Origin: Promicromonospora soli
Lineage (GTDB): Bacteria; Actinomycetota; Actinomycetes; Actinomycetales; Cellulomonadaceae
DNA length: 64,000 nt
Direction of reading: 5' to 3'
Assembly: GCF_014653785.1 (NCBI RefSeq)
Contig: NZ_BNAS01000001.1
Span: 124,001-188,000, forward strand
Below are positions 1 through 7,432 of the stretch, piece by piece (positions within the stretch are counted from its first letter, which is position 1; each line of letters opens with the position of its first letter). The notes under the pieces were generated by a model, which was not told the origin of the DNA, did no database searches, and worked only from the letters and a program-made list of their open reading frames with translations. The position numbers and the translations under genes were made by a program.

Positions 1-680
1 AACGCACCGAAGTTGACGATCGAGGAGACGACACCCGGGCGCACCTGGCCCTTCTGCAGCGTCTGCAGGAAGGTGGAGCGAACCTCGGACTGCGTCTGCT
101 CGAGCCAGGCACGGCGCGAGAGCACGACGTTGTTCCGGTTCTTGTCGAGCTCGATGATCTTGGCCTCGATCTCCTTGCCGACGTACGGCTGGAGGTCGCG
201 GACACGACGCATCTCCACGAGAGAGGCGGGGAGGAAGCCGCGCAGGCCGATGTCGAGGATGAGGCCGCCCTTGACGACCTCGATGACGGTGCCGGTGACG
301 ACGCCGTCCTCTTCCTTGATCTTCTCGATCGTGCCCCAGGCGCGCTCGTACTGTGCGCGCTTCTTGGACAGGATCAGGCGGCCTTCCTTGTCCTCCTTCT
401 GGAGGACCAGGGCCTCGACAGCGTCACCGACGGCGACAACCTCGCCAGGGTCGACGTCGTGCTTGATCGAGAGCTCCCGGGACGGGATCACACCCTCGGT
501 CTTGTAGCCGATGTCGAGAAGGACCTCGTCGCGGTCCACCTTGACGATCGTGCCTTCGACGATGTCACCATCGTTGAAGTACTTGATGGTGGCGTCGATG
601 GCAGCAAGGAAGTCCTCCTCGGTGCCGATGTCGTTGATGGCAACCTGGGGTGCGGACTTCGCAGGGGTGGAGATGGTCAT
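1..680 (-). CDS. rpsA: 30S ribosomal protein S1, partial (3' end outside window)
   Basis: Ribosomal protein S1 binds mRNA on the 30S subunit through repeated S1 (OB-fold) domains. The visible N-terminal 226 residues start MTISTPAKSAPQVAINDIGT, followed by S1-type segments such as GDIVEGTIVKVDRDEVLLDI and later repeats with the same pattern. The ATG at 680 is the natural start because it opens the conserved N-terminus; the possible ribosome site (GGAG about 11 nt upstream) is weak. The reading frame is intact to the window edge. A good promoter lies about 110 nt upstream (798-827). polA lies on the same strand a few kb away, as in mycobacteria. Identification is firm; only the C-terminal part is missing. 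Confidence 0.96.
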   Translation of the reverse strand, partial: MTISTPAKSAPQVAINDIGTEEDFLAAIDATIKYFNDGDIVEGTIVKVDRDEVLLDIGYKTEGVIPSRELSIKHDVDPGEVVAVGDAVEALVLQKEDKEGRLILSKKRAQYERAWGTIEKIKEEDGVVTGTVIEVVKGGLILDIGLRGFLPASLVEMRRVRDLQPYVGKEIEAKIIELDKNRNNVVLSRRAWLEQTQSEVRSTFLQTLQKGQVRPGVVSSIVNFGA

Positions 681-797
681 TGAGTTCGATGCTCCGATGC
701 GGACATGGCGTAGTACGGACAGGGTCTGTTTGAGCTCTGCTTGTGCTGTGCTCGTGAGGTACCGATGGTCGCCAAAAGGCGCACGGCACCGCCAGTC

Positions 798-827
798 ATC
801 CTAGTGGCGTCGCAGTGCCCCGGTCAA
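798..827 (-). promoter_or_regulatory. Candidate housekeeping promoter for rpsA
   Basis: On the minus strand a TTGACC hexamer (822-827) and a TAGGAT hexamer (798-803) are separated by 18 bp. Both are close to the actinobacterial vegetative-sigma consensus. Transcription would begin near 790 and leave an untranslated leader of about 110 nt before the rpsA ATG at 680. No strong hairpin was seen in that leader. The rest of the 681-917 gap shows nothing else convincing. Confidence 0.6.
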
Positions 828-917
828 CGCGAGCGAGAGTGGCACGAGCCTCAGAATTCCGGCCTGCGGAACGGTTCGAGGCAACGGTTCGGCGGGTGTC
901 CGCCCAGGTAGCGGGGT

Positions 918-2684
918 TCAGAGCGCCAGCTCCAGATCCTTGCCTGGGATGGCGTCGAGCAGCGCCCGCGTGTAGTCGGTGGCCGGCGAGTCGAAGACCT
1001 CGTCGACGGTCCCCTCCTCGACCACGCGGCCCTCCTGCATCACCAGCACGCGGTCGGCGATCTGCCGCACGACGGCGAGGTCGTGGGTGATGAAGAGGTA
1101 GGTGAGGCCGAGCTCCTCCTGCAGGCCGGCGAGCAGCTGCAGGATCTGTGCCTGGACCACCACGTCGAGCGCCGAGACCGCCTCGTCGCACACCACGAGC
1201 TCGGGCGACAGCGCCAGGGCGCGCGCGATCGCCACCCGCTGCCGCTGGCCGCCCGACAGCTCGGCGGGGAACCGCCGTAGCTGGCCCTTGCTCAGCGCCA
1301 CCTGCTCGGCGAGCTCCTCCACGCGGGCCCGCCGAGCCGCGGCGTCGCCGTAGTTGTGCGCGCGCAGCGGCTCCTCGATGGCGCGGAACACCGAGTAGAG
1401 CGGGTCCAGCGACGAGTACGGGTCCTGGAACACGGGCTGTACCCGGCGCCGGTAGGCGATCTGGTCCCGGTGCCCCCCGGCGCCCACGAGGACGCCGTCG
1501 AACGTGATCGTGCCCGTGGTGGGCTTCTCGATGTCGAGGATCATCCGCGCCAGGGTCGACTTGCCCGAGCCCGACTCCCCCACCACCGCCACGGTGGAAC
1601 CGCGCGGGATGTCGAGGCTCACGCCGTCCACGGCCGTGAAGTCCCTGCTGCGGGACAGCAGGCCGCTGCCGCGGATCGAGAAGACCTTGCTCACGTCCTT
1701 GACGGACACGAGGAAGTCGGCCGCGGCCGTGCCGTCGGCCGCCCCGTCCTCGCCGGGAGCCAGCAGGGCGTCGTCCAGCACGTCGTCCAGGCCGCGCTCG
1801 CGCGCGATCTCGATGCGGCGGGAGGCGAGCGACGGGGCCGCCGCCATGAGGCGCTTGGTGTAGTCGTGCTGCGGCGCGGTGAGCACCCGGCGGGCCGGGC
1901 CCTGCTCCACGATCTCGCCCTGGTACATGACCACCACGGTGTCGGCCCGCTCGGCCGCGAGGCCGAGGTCGTGCGTGATGAGCAGCACCGCGGTACCCAG
2001 GTCCTCGGTAAGGCCCGCGAGCTGGTCCAGGATGCCCCGCTGCACGGTCACGTCGAGGGCCGACGTCGGCTCGTCCGCGACCAGCAGCGCCGGCCGGGCC
2101 GACAGGCCCATGGCGATGAGCGCGCGCTGGCGCATGCCGCCGGAGAACTCGTGCGGGTACTGGCTGGCCCGACGGCCCGCGTCGGGCAGGCCCACCTCGT
2201 CGAGCAGCTCGACCGTGCGGGTCCGCGCGTCCCGGCGGGACCGCAGGCCGTTGTCGATCAGGCCCTCGTCGATCTGCTGCCCGATCCGCATGATCGGGTT
2301 GAGGTTGGTCATCGGGTCCTGCGGCACGAGGCCCAGCTCCGTGCCCCGCAGGTGCGCCATGCGCTGCGTTGATACACGGCCCAGGTCCTCGTCCTTGAAC
2401 CAGATGTGCCCCTCGGCCACCGAGCCGTTGCTCGCCAGCAAGCCCAGCACCGCCATGGCGAGGGTGGTCTTGCCGGAGCCGGACTCCCCCACGATCGCGA
2501 CGGTCTGGCCGCGCCGGACGGTCAGGCTCGCGTTCGACACGGCGCGTGCGGCGCCGTTCTCCGTCCGGAAGTCGACGCACAGGTCCTCGACGCGCAGGAC
2601 GACGTCGTCGGCCCTGTCGTCGGCCCTGTCGTCGGCAATCGAGCCGGGCAAGGTGGCGGGGGTCTTCTCAGGGGTGTCGCTCAT
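918..2684 (-). CDS. Peptide ABC transporter, fused double ATPase (DppD-DppF type)
   Basis: This 588-residue protein carries two ABC ATPase domains in one chain and would energise import of di/oligopeptides or a related solute. The first Walker A (GESGSGKTTL) is near residue 65 and the second (GESGSGKSTL) near residue 366. Each half has its own signature (SGGMRQR, SGGQRQR) and Walker B (VADEPTSALD, VCDEAVSALD). The ATG at 2684 overlaps the permease stop as ATGA. Single-chain fusions of the two ATPases are common in actinobacteria. The N-terminus carries a low-complexity DDRADDRADD stretch encoded by a 12-bp tandem repeat (2604-2636). It is the last gene of the operon; substrate specificity cannot be read from the sequence. 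Confidence 0.92.
   Translation of the reverse strand: MSDTPEKTPATLPGSIADDRADDRADDVVLRVEDLCVDFRTENGAARAVSNASLTVRRGQTVAIVGESGSGKTTLAMAVLGLLASNGSVAEGHIWFKDEDLGRVSTQRMAHLRGTELGLVPQDPMTNLNPIMRIGQQIDEGLIDNGLRSRRDARTRTVELLDEVGLPDAGRRASQYPHEFSGGMRQRALIAMGLSARPALLVADEPTSALDVTVQRGILDQLAGLTEDLGTAVLLITHDLGLAAERADTVVVMYQGEIVEQGPARRVLTAPQHDYTKRLMAAAPSLASRRIEIARERGLDDVLDDALLAPGEDGAADGTAAADFLVSVKDVSKVFSIRGSGLLSRSRDFTAVDGVSLDIPRGSTVAVVGESGSGKSTLARMILDIEKPTTGTITFDGVLVGAGGHRDQIAYRRRVQPVFQDPYSSLDPLYSVFRAIEEPLRAHNYGDAAARRARVEELAEQVALSKGQLRRFPAELSGGQRQRVAIARALALSPELVVCDEAVSALDVVVQAQILQLLAGLQEELGLTYLFITHDLAVVRQIADRVLVMQEGRVVEEGTVDEVFDSPATDYTRALLDAIPGKDLELAL
2604..2636 (-). repeat. 12-bp tandem repeat in the ATPase gene
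   Basis: Two perfect copies and one partial copy of gtcgtcggccct encode the (DDRA)n run near the N-terminus of the fused ATPase. Similar acidic repeat-coded runs occur at 32112-32156 and 29308-29352. Confidence 0.8.
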
Positions 2685-3643
2685 CGTCGGGTCCTGTTCC
2701 GGGGGTCGAGGGCCTCGCGCAGGCTCTCGCCCACGAGGGTGAAGCCGAGGGCCGTCACGGCGATGCAGATGCCGGGCAGGATCGCCAGGCGTGGTGCGAC
2801 CGCCAGCTCCTGCTGCGCCGCGGTGAGCATGCGCCCCCATTCCGCGGTGGACGGCTCGCCGCCGCCCAGGCCCAGGAAGGAGAGCGCCGCGGCCTCGATC
2901 ACGGCCGTGGCGAGGGTCAGCGTGGCCTGCACGATGACCGGGCCGACGCTGTTGGGCAGCACGTGGCTCATCGTCACCGACCGCCGGCTCAGGCCCAGTG
3001 CCGACGCGGCCAGCACGTAGTCCTGGCCGCGCTGCGCGAGCATCGAGCCGCGCAGCAGCCGGGCGAAGATCGGTATCTGCACGACGCCGATCGCGACGAT
3101 CACCGACATCGACGACTGACCGGCGATCGCGGCGATCGACACAGCCAGGAGCAGCGACGGCACGGACAGCATGAGGTCGACCAGACGCATCGCGCCGAAG
3201 TCGACCCACTTGCCGAACCAGCCCGCGAGCAGGCCGAGGGCCATGCCGCCGGCCAGGCCGAACAGCGTGGACAGGACGCCGACGAGGAGCGACGCGCGGG
3301 CGCCCCAGATCAGCTTGCTCAGCACGTCGCCGCCGTAGCGGTCCAGGCCCAGCGGGTACTCGGCCGACGGGCCGGGGATCATCGTCGGGCGTACCTCGTC
3401 GCGGCCCGGCAGCTCGTGGGGGCCGTAGGGGGCCAGCCACGGCGCGAACAGCGCCACCAGCACGAAGGCCGCGACGATGATGAAGCCGGTGATGGCCACT
3501 GGGTTCTTGCGGAGCGTGCGCCAGGCGCGTCCCCAGACACCCTCGCCGGCGTGGTCCTCACCGCCGGGACCGTCGCCGTGGATGCTGGTGTGGAGCGGCG
3601 CGGCGGCCGCACCGTCGGTCAGCGGAAGCTCGTTGGCACTCAC
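2681..3643 (-). CDS. Peptide ABC transporter permease, DppC type
   Basis: A 320-residue inner-membrane permease of the BPD transport superfamily. The N-terminal cytoplasmic segment precedes a first membrane helix (AITGFIIVAAFVLVALFAPW), followed by several more helices. The EAA-type coupling loop is visible as SALGLSRRSVTMSHVLPNSV, which would contact the fused ATPase. It forms the channel together with the adjacent DppB-type permease. The start overlaps the end of that gene by 4 nt (ATGA), and its own end overlaps the ATPase start in the same way, so the three are translationally coupled. The family is clear; the transported solute is not. Confidence 0.92.
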   Translation of the reverse strand: MSANELPLTDGAAAAPLHTSIHGDGPGGEDHAGEGVWGRAWRTLRKNPVAITGFIIVAAFVLVALFAPWLAPYGPHELPGRDEVRPTMIPGPSAEYPLGLDRYGGDVLSKLIWGARASLLVGVLSTLFGLAGGMALGLLAGWFGKWVDFGAMRLVDLMLSVPSLLLAVSIAAIAGQSSMSVIVAIGVVQIPIFARLLRGSMLAQRGQDYVLAASALGLSRRSVTMSHVLPNSVGPVIVQATLTLATAVIEAAALSFLGLGGGEPSTAEWGRMLTAAQQELAVAPRLAILPGICIAVTALGFTLVGESLREALDPRNRTRR

Positions 3644-4647
3644 TGTTGCCTCCTCAGCCGGGGGTCGATCAGCCCGTACGACACGTCGACGAACAGGTTT
3701 ACGAGGGCGTAGACGACCGCGATCAGCAGGACGAAGCCCTGCATCACCGGGTAGTCCGCGTTGAACACGGCCTCGGCGAGGAACGAGCCGATGCCGGCGA
3801 ACGCGAACACCGTCTCGGTCAGGACGGCGCCCGAGAGCAGCAGACCGACCTGCAGGCCGATCGTCGTCAGCACCGGGAGCATCGAGTTCTTCAGGATGTG
3901 GTCACCGCGCAGCCGCGCGGGCTTGATGCCCTTGGCGCGGGCGGTGCGGACGTAGTCGGCGTTCTGCACCTCGGACACTGCTGCGCGCGTCATGCGCGCC
4001 ACGATCGCTAGCGGGATGGTGCCGAGCGCGATACCCGGCAGGACCAGGTGCATCAGCGCGTCCCACGCGGCGTCCCACTCACCGGTGAGTATCCCGTCCA
4101 GCACGTAGAAGTTCGTCGGGTGCGTCGCGTTGATCGTCGGGTCCTGACGCCCGGTGGACGGGAACCAGCCCAGCTCCACGGCGAACACGTACTTCAGGAT
4201 GAACGCGAGGAAGAACACGGGCACGGTCACGCCGATCAGCGACACGACCACCGACGAGTGGTCGATGATCGATCCGGCGCGGCGGGCCGCGACGTAGCCG
4301 AGCGGGATGCCGATGCCGATCGCGATGATCAGGGCCACCACGGTCAGCTCGATCGTCGCGGGGAACCGCGTGATGAACTCGTCGAGCACCGGACGGGCGG
4401 TCCGCGTGGAGACGCCGAAGTCGCCCTGCAGCAGGCGGGTCAGGTACTTGAAGTACTGGATGTACAGCGGCTGGTCGAACCCGTACAGGGTGTTGATCCG
4501 GGCGATTGCCTCCGGCGTGGCCCGCTCGCCCAGCAGGGCGGTCGCGGGGCCGCCGGGCAGCGCCCGGACCCAGGCGAACAACAGGACCGACAGCCCTAGG
4601 AGCAGCGGTATCAAGAGCAGCAGCCGCTGCACGATGAGGCGGATCAT
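3640..4647 (-). CDS. Peptide ABC transporter permease, DppB type
   Basis: A 335-residue permease beginning with the characteristic N-terminal helix LLLIPLLLGLSVLLFAWVRA, followed by the periplasmic region and further helices. The coupling motif VRTARAKGIKPARLRGDHIL matches the DppB/OppB family. It pairs with the DppC-type permease encoded immediately downstream. The 123-nt space before it contains a strong hairpin (4686-4717), which may lower permease expression relative to the binding protein. The ATG at 4647 is preceded by a moderate purine-rich site. Confidence 0.92.
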   Translation of the reverse strand: MIRLIVQRLLLLIPLLLGLSVLLFAWVRALPGGPATALLGERATPEAIARINTLYGFDQPLYIQYFKYLTRLLQGDFGVSTRTARPVLDEFITRFPATIELTVVALIIAIGIGIPLGYVAARRAGSIIDHSSVVVSLIGVTVPVFFLAFILKYVFAVELGWFPSTGRQDPTINATHPTNFYVLDGILTGEWDAAWDALMHLVLPGIALGTIPLAIVARMTRAAVSEVQNADYVRTARAKGIKPARLRGDHILKNSMLPVLTTIGLQVGLLLSGAVLTETVFAFAGIGSFLAEAVFNADYPVMQGFVLLIAVVYALVNLFVDVSYGLIDPRLRRQQ

Positions 4648-4685
4648 ACCTATCCTCGGTGGGTTCCTCGAATGTCACGGACAGC

Positions 4686-4717
4686 GGTCGGGGCGCGGCA
4701 GGCGCCGCGCCCCGACC
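4686..4717 (-). terminator. Intercistronic hairpin between binding-protein and permease genes
   Basis: A perfect 14-bp GC-rich stem (4686-4699 with 4704-4717) closes a 4-nt loop. It sits between the substrate-binding gene and the first permease gene on the minus strand and is not followed by a T-run. It is more likely a partial terminator or mRNA 3'-end stabiliser than a full stop. Confidence 0.6.
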
Positions 4718-4770
4718 TGAGCACTTCACCCTAAGACGTGATGCGCCCTAGGCATGTCATCAGCCTTCTC

Positions 4771-6414
4771 TCACTCCGAGAACGTGATGACGTTGTAGAC
4801 CTCGTCCTGGACCGGCGAGACCGGGTAGCCCTGGACGACGTCCGTGAACGCGAGCGAAGGCACCGGGCTGGCCAGCGGCACGCCCGGCAGGAACTCCATG
4901 ACGGCCTCGTTCGCGGCCTTGTACAGCTCCTCCTGCTGGTCGACGTCGGCGTAGCGGGCGTCGGCGAGGCTCTTGAAGAGGTCGGGGTCGTTGAAGCCCC
5001 ACTCGGACGACTCCGCACCGAAGAACGTGCCGATGAAGTTGTAGGTGTCGTTGTAGTCACCAGTCCAGCCCAGCAGGTGCAGGCCGTGCTTCTCGCTGCC
5101 CTGGATGGTGTCGAGGTAGGTGGGGCTCCACGGCTCCGGCGTCGCCGTCACCGTGATGCCGACCTCCTCGAGGTCGGCCGAGATGGCCTCGAAGATCGCC
5201 GCGGGGTCCGGCATGTACGGCCGCGAGATGTCGGTCGGGTAGTTGAACTCGAGCTCGAGGTTCTCCTGCCCGGCCTCCGCCAGAAGATCCCGCGCCTTGT
5301 CCTGGTCGAACTCGTACGTCGGGACGTCCTCGCTGTAGCCCGAGACGATCGAGGGGACGAACTGCGTGGCGACCTCGGTGCCCTCCGGCAGCGCGGCCGC
5401 GACCAGCGCCTCCTTGTCGATCGCGTGGGCGATCGCCTGGCGCACCAGCGGGTCGTCCAGCGGCTTGGCCTTCTGGTTCATGCCCAGGTACAGGATGTTG
5501 AACGGGTCGCGGTCCAGGATCTGGAAGCCGGCCTGCTCGAGCGCGTCGACGTCGGCCGGGGCGACCAGGTCGTACCCGTCGATGTCACCGGCCTCGAGCG
5601 CCTGACGGCGGGCGGTGGGCTCGGCGATCACCGTGAAGACGATCGACTTGACGTCGGCGATCTCGCCCCAGTACCCGTCGAATGCGTTGAGGGTGATCGA
5701 CTCGCCGGTCTTCCACTCCTCGAACGTGTACGGGCCGGTGCCGACCGGGTGCTCCGTGGCGTACGCCGAGAGCTCGGGGGCGTCCTCGGCGCCGCCGACC
5801 TCGTCCGCCTTGAACTCCTCCAGCGCCGCGGGCGACTGCATGGAGAACGACGGCAGCGAGAGAGCCGGGACCAGCTCGGGCAGGGGGCTCTTCAGCTTGA
5901 CGACGGCGGTCGCGGCGTCGGAGGCCTCGCACGACTCGTACTTGCCGTTCTCGCCCTGACCACCGAACACGTGCGTGTAGTAGTACGACAGCGACTCGGA
6001 CGCGGCCAGGCCGGTCCAGTTCGCCCAGCGGTCGAAGTTGAAGCACACGGCCTCGGCGTCGAAGTCCGTGTCGTCGTGGAACTTGACGCCCTCCTTCAGG
6101 TGGAAGGTGTACTCCAGGCCGTCCTCGCTGATGTCCCAGGTCTCCGCCAGCAGCGGGGCCGGGTCGGCCGTGCCGGGCTCGACCCCGACGAGACCCTCGA
6201 ACATCTGGCGTGCGACCCGGAACGACTCGCCGTCACTGGCGAACGCCGGGTCGAGCGAACCGGGGTCAGCGGAGGCGGCGAACACGAACGTGTCCTTGCC
6301 GCTCTCCTCGCCGCCCTCGGCGTCCCGCTCGCTCGCGACACAACCACTCAGCGCTACTGCGAGCGTGGTCACCAAGGTGACGCCGCCCGCGAGGCGCGTA
6401 GCGCGTCGACGCAT
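4771..6414 (-). CDS. Peptide-type ABC transporter substrate-binding lipoprotein
   Basis: A 547-residue extracellular solute-binding protein of family 5 (DppA/OppA). The N-terminus is a lipoprotein signal with basic start, hydrophobic core and lipobox ALSGC, so Cys25 would be lipidated by Lgt (also in this window). The body has family features such as DPGSLDPAFASDGESF, the YTFHLKEGVKFHDD segment, and the C-terminal GWTGDYND. The ATG at 6414 has a clear ribosome site (AGGAGA, 6-7 nt upstream). It is the first gene of the uptake operon. The AT-richer 6470-6600 interval upstream probably contains its promoter; no hexamer pair is convincing enough to call. Peptide binding is the usual role, but nickel or sugar ligands are possible in this family. 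Confidence 0.92.
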   Translation of the reverse strand: MRRRATRLAGGVTLVTTLAVALSGCVASERDAEGGEESGKDTFVFAASADPGSLDPAFASDGESFRVARQMFEGLVGVEPGTADPAPLLAETWDISEDGLEYTFHLKEGVKFHDDTDFDAEAVCFNFDRWANWTGLAASESLSYYYTHVFGGQGENGKYESCEASDAATAVVKLKSPLPELVPALSLPSFSMQSPAALEEFKADEVGGAEDAPELSAYATEHPVGTGPYTFEEWKTGESITLNAFDGYWGEIADVKSIVFTVIAEPTARRQALEAGDIDGYDLVAPADVDALEQAGFQILDRDPFNILYLGMNQKAKPLDDPLVRQAIAHAIDKEALVAAALPEGTEVATQFVPSIVSGYSEDVPTYEFDQDKARDLLAEAGQENLELEFNYPTDISRPYMPDPAAIFEAISADLEEVGITVTATPEPWSPTYLDTIQGSEKHGLHLLGWTGDYNDTYNFIGTFFGAESSEWGFNDPDLFKSLADARYADVDQQEELYKAANEAVMEFLPGVPLASPVPSLAFTDVVQGYPVSPVQDEVYNVITFSE

Positions 6415-6619
6415 GGCACTCTCCTTCCTCGGGCGCTCCGTCGGGGTCCGGGTTCGGACACGACGAAGCGCAGACGTTTGCGTTTGACCTTAGGAGTCGT
6501 TTGGTTGCTTCCGTATTTCGGTCGGCACTCGCAATCCAATTGTGATGCTTTTGTTACCGCTATGAATGTGGTAATTGGCCTGCGGTTCACCGGCACGTGC
6601 GGGCGGGGATGATGGCCCT

Positions 6620-7423
6620 GTGAGCGACAACGAACCCGTGACCTACGGCTACCGCGATCTGCCGGACGACGGCCGCGCCGCACGGACCTGGTGGGACGCC
6701 AACGCCGACGAGTACCTCGAGGAGCACCGGGACTTTCTCGGCGATGCCGGTTTCCGCTGGGGCCCGGAGGGCCTGACCGAGGCCGAGGCTGGCCTGCTGG
6801 GCGACGTCGCCGGCCGCGACGTGCTCGAGGTCGGGGCCGGCGCCGCGCACTGCTCGCGCTGGCTCATCTCGCGCGGGGCTCGGGCGGTGGCCACCGACTA
6901 TTCGGCCGGCATGCTGGCCGGCGCTGGCCCCCTCGACGCCGCCACCGGCGTCGTCGTGCCGCGGGTCCAGGCCGACGCGCGGGCGCTGCCGTTCGCCGAC
7001 GGCTCGTTCGACGTCGCCTTCACGTCGTTCGGCGCCATCCCGTTCGTGCCCGACGCCGTCCGCGTGCACCGCGAGGCCGCCCGCGTGCTGCGGCCCGGCG
7101 GCCGGTGGGTGTTCTCGGTGACCCACCCCCTGCGGTGGGCGTTCCCGGACGACCCGACGCGGCGCGGCCTGACGGCTACCCGCTCGTACTTCGACCGGCG
7201 CCCCTACGTGGAGGCCGACGCCGCGGGCCGCGTCCAGTACGCGGAGTACCACCGCACCGTCGGCGACCACGTGCGGGACCTCGCCGCTGCCGGGCTGCGC
7301 CTGACCGACCTGGTCGAGCCTGAGTGGCCGGACTGGAACGACCAGGTCTGGGGCGGCTGGGGCCCGGAACGCGGCCGCTACCTGCCGGGTACGGCGGTCT
7401 TCGTGACGGAGACGCCGACGTAG
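6620..7423 (+). CDS. Class I SAM-dependent methyltransferase
   Basis: A 267-residue protein with a typical Rossmann methyltransferase core. Motif I is VLEVGAGAAHCSRWL, the acidic ribose-binding turn follows (ATDYSAG), and a motif IV-like FDVAFTSFGAIPFV and AARVLRPGGRW segment complete a Methyltransf_11 domain. The GTG at 6620 gives an N-terminus (VSDNEPVTYGYRDLPDDG) that fits the family; a TTG at 6575 in frame is less likely. It is divergent from the binding-protein gene and convergent with polA, with only 9 nt between the ends. The methyl acceptor cannot be deduced. In actinobacteria similar genes often neighbour polA. Confidence 0.85.
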   Translation: MSDNEPVTYGYRDLPDDGRAARTWWDANADEYLEEHRDFLGDAGFRWGPEGLTEAEAGLLGDVAGRDVLEVGAGAAHCSRWLISRGARAVATDYSAGMLAGAGPLDAATGVVVPRVQADARALPFADGSFDVAFTSFGAIPFVPDAVRVHREAARVLRPGGRWVFSVTHPLRWAFPDDPTRRGLTATRSYFDRRPYVEADAAGRVQYAEYHRTVGDHVRDLAAAGLRLTDLVEPEWPDWNDQVWGGWGPERGRYLPGTAVFVTETPT

Positions 7424-7432
7424 GGCGCCACG

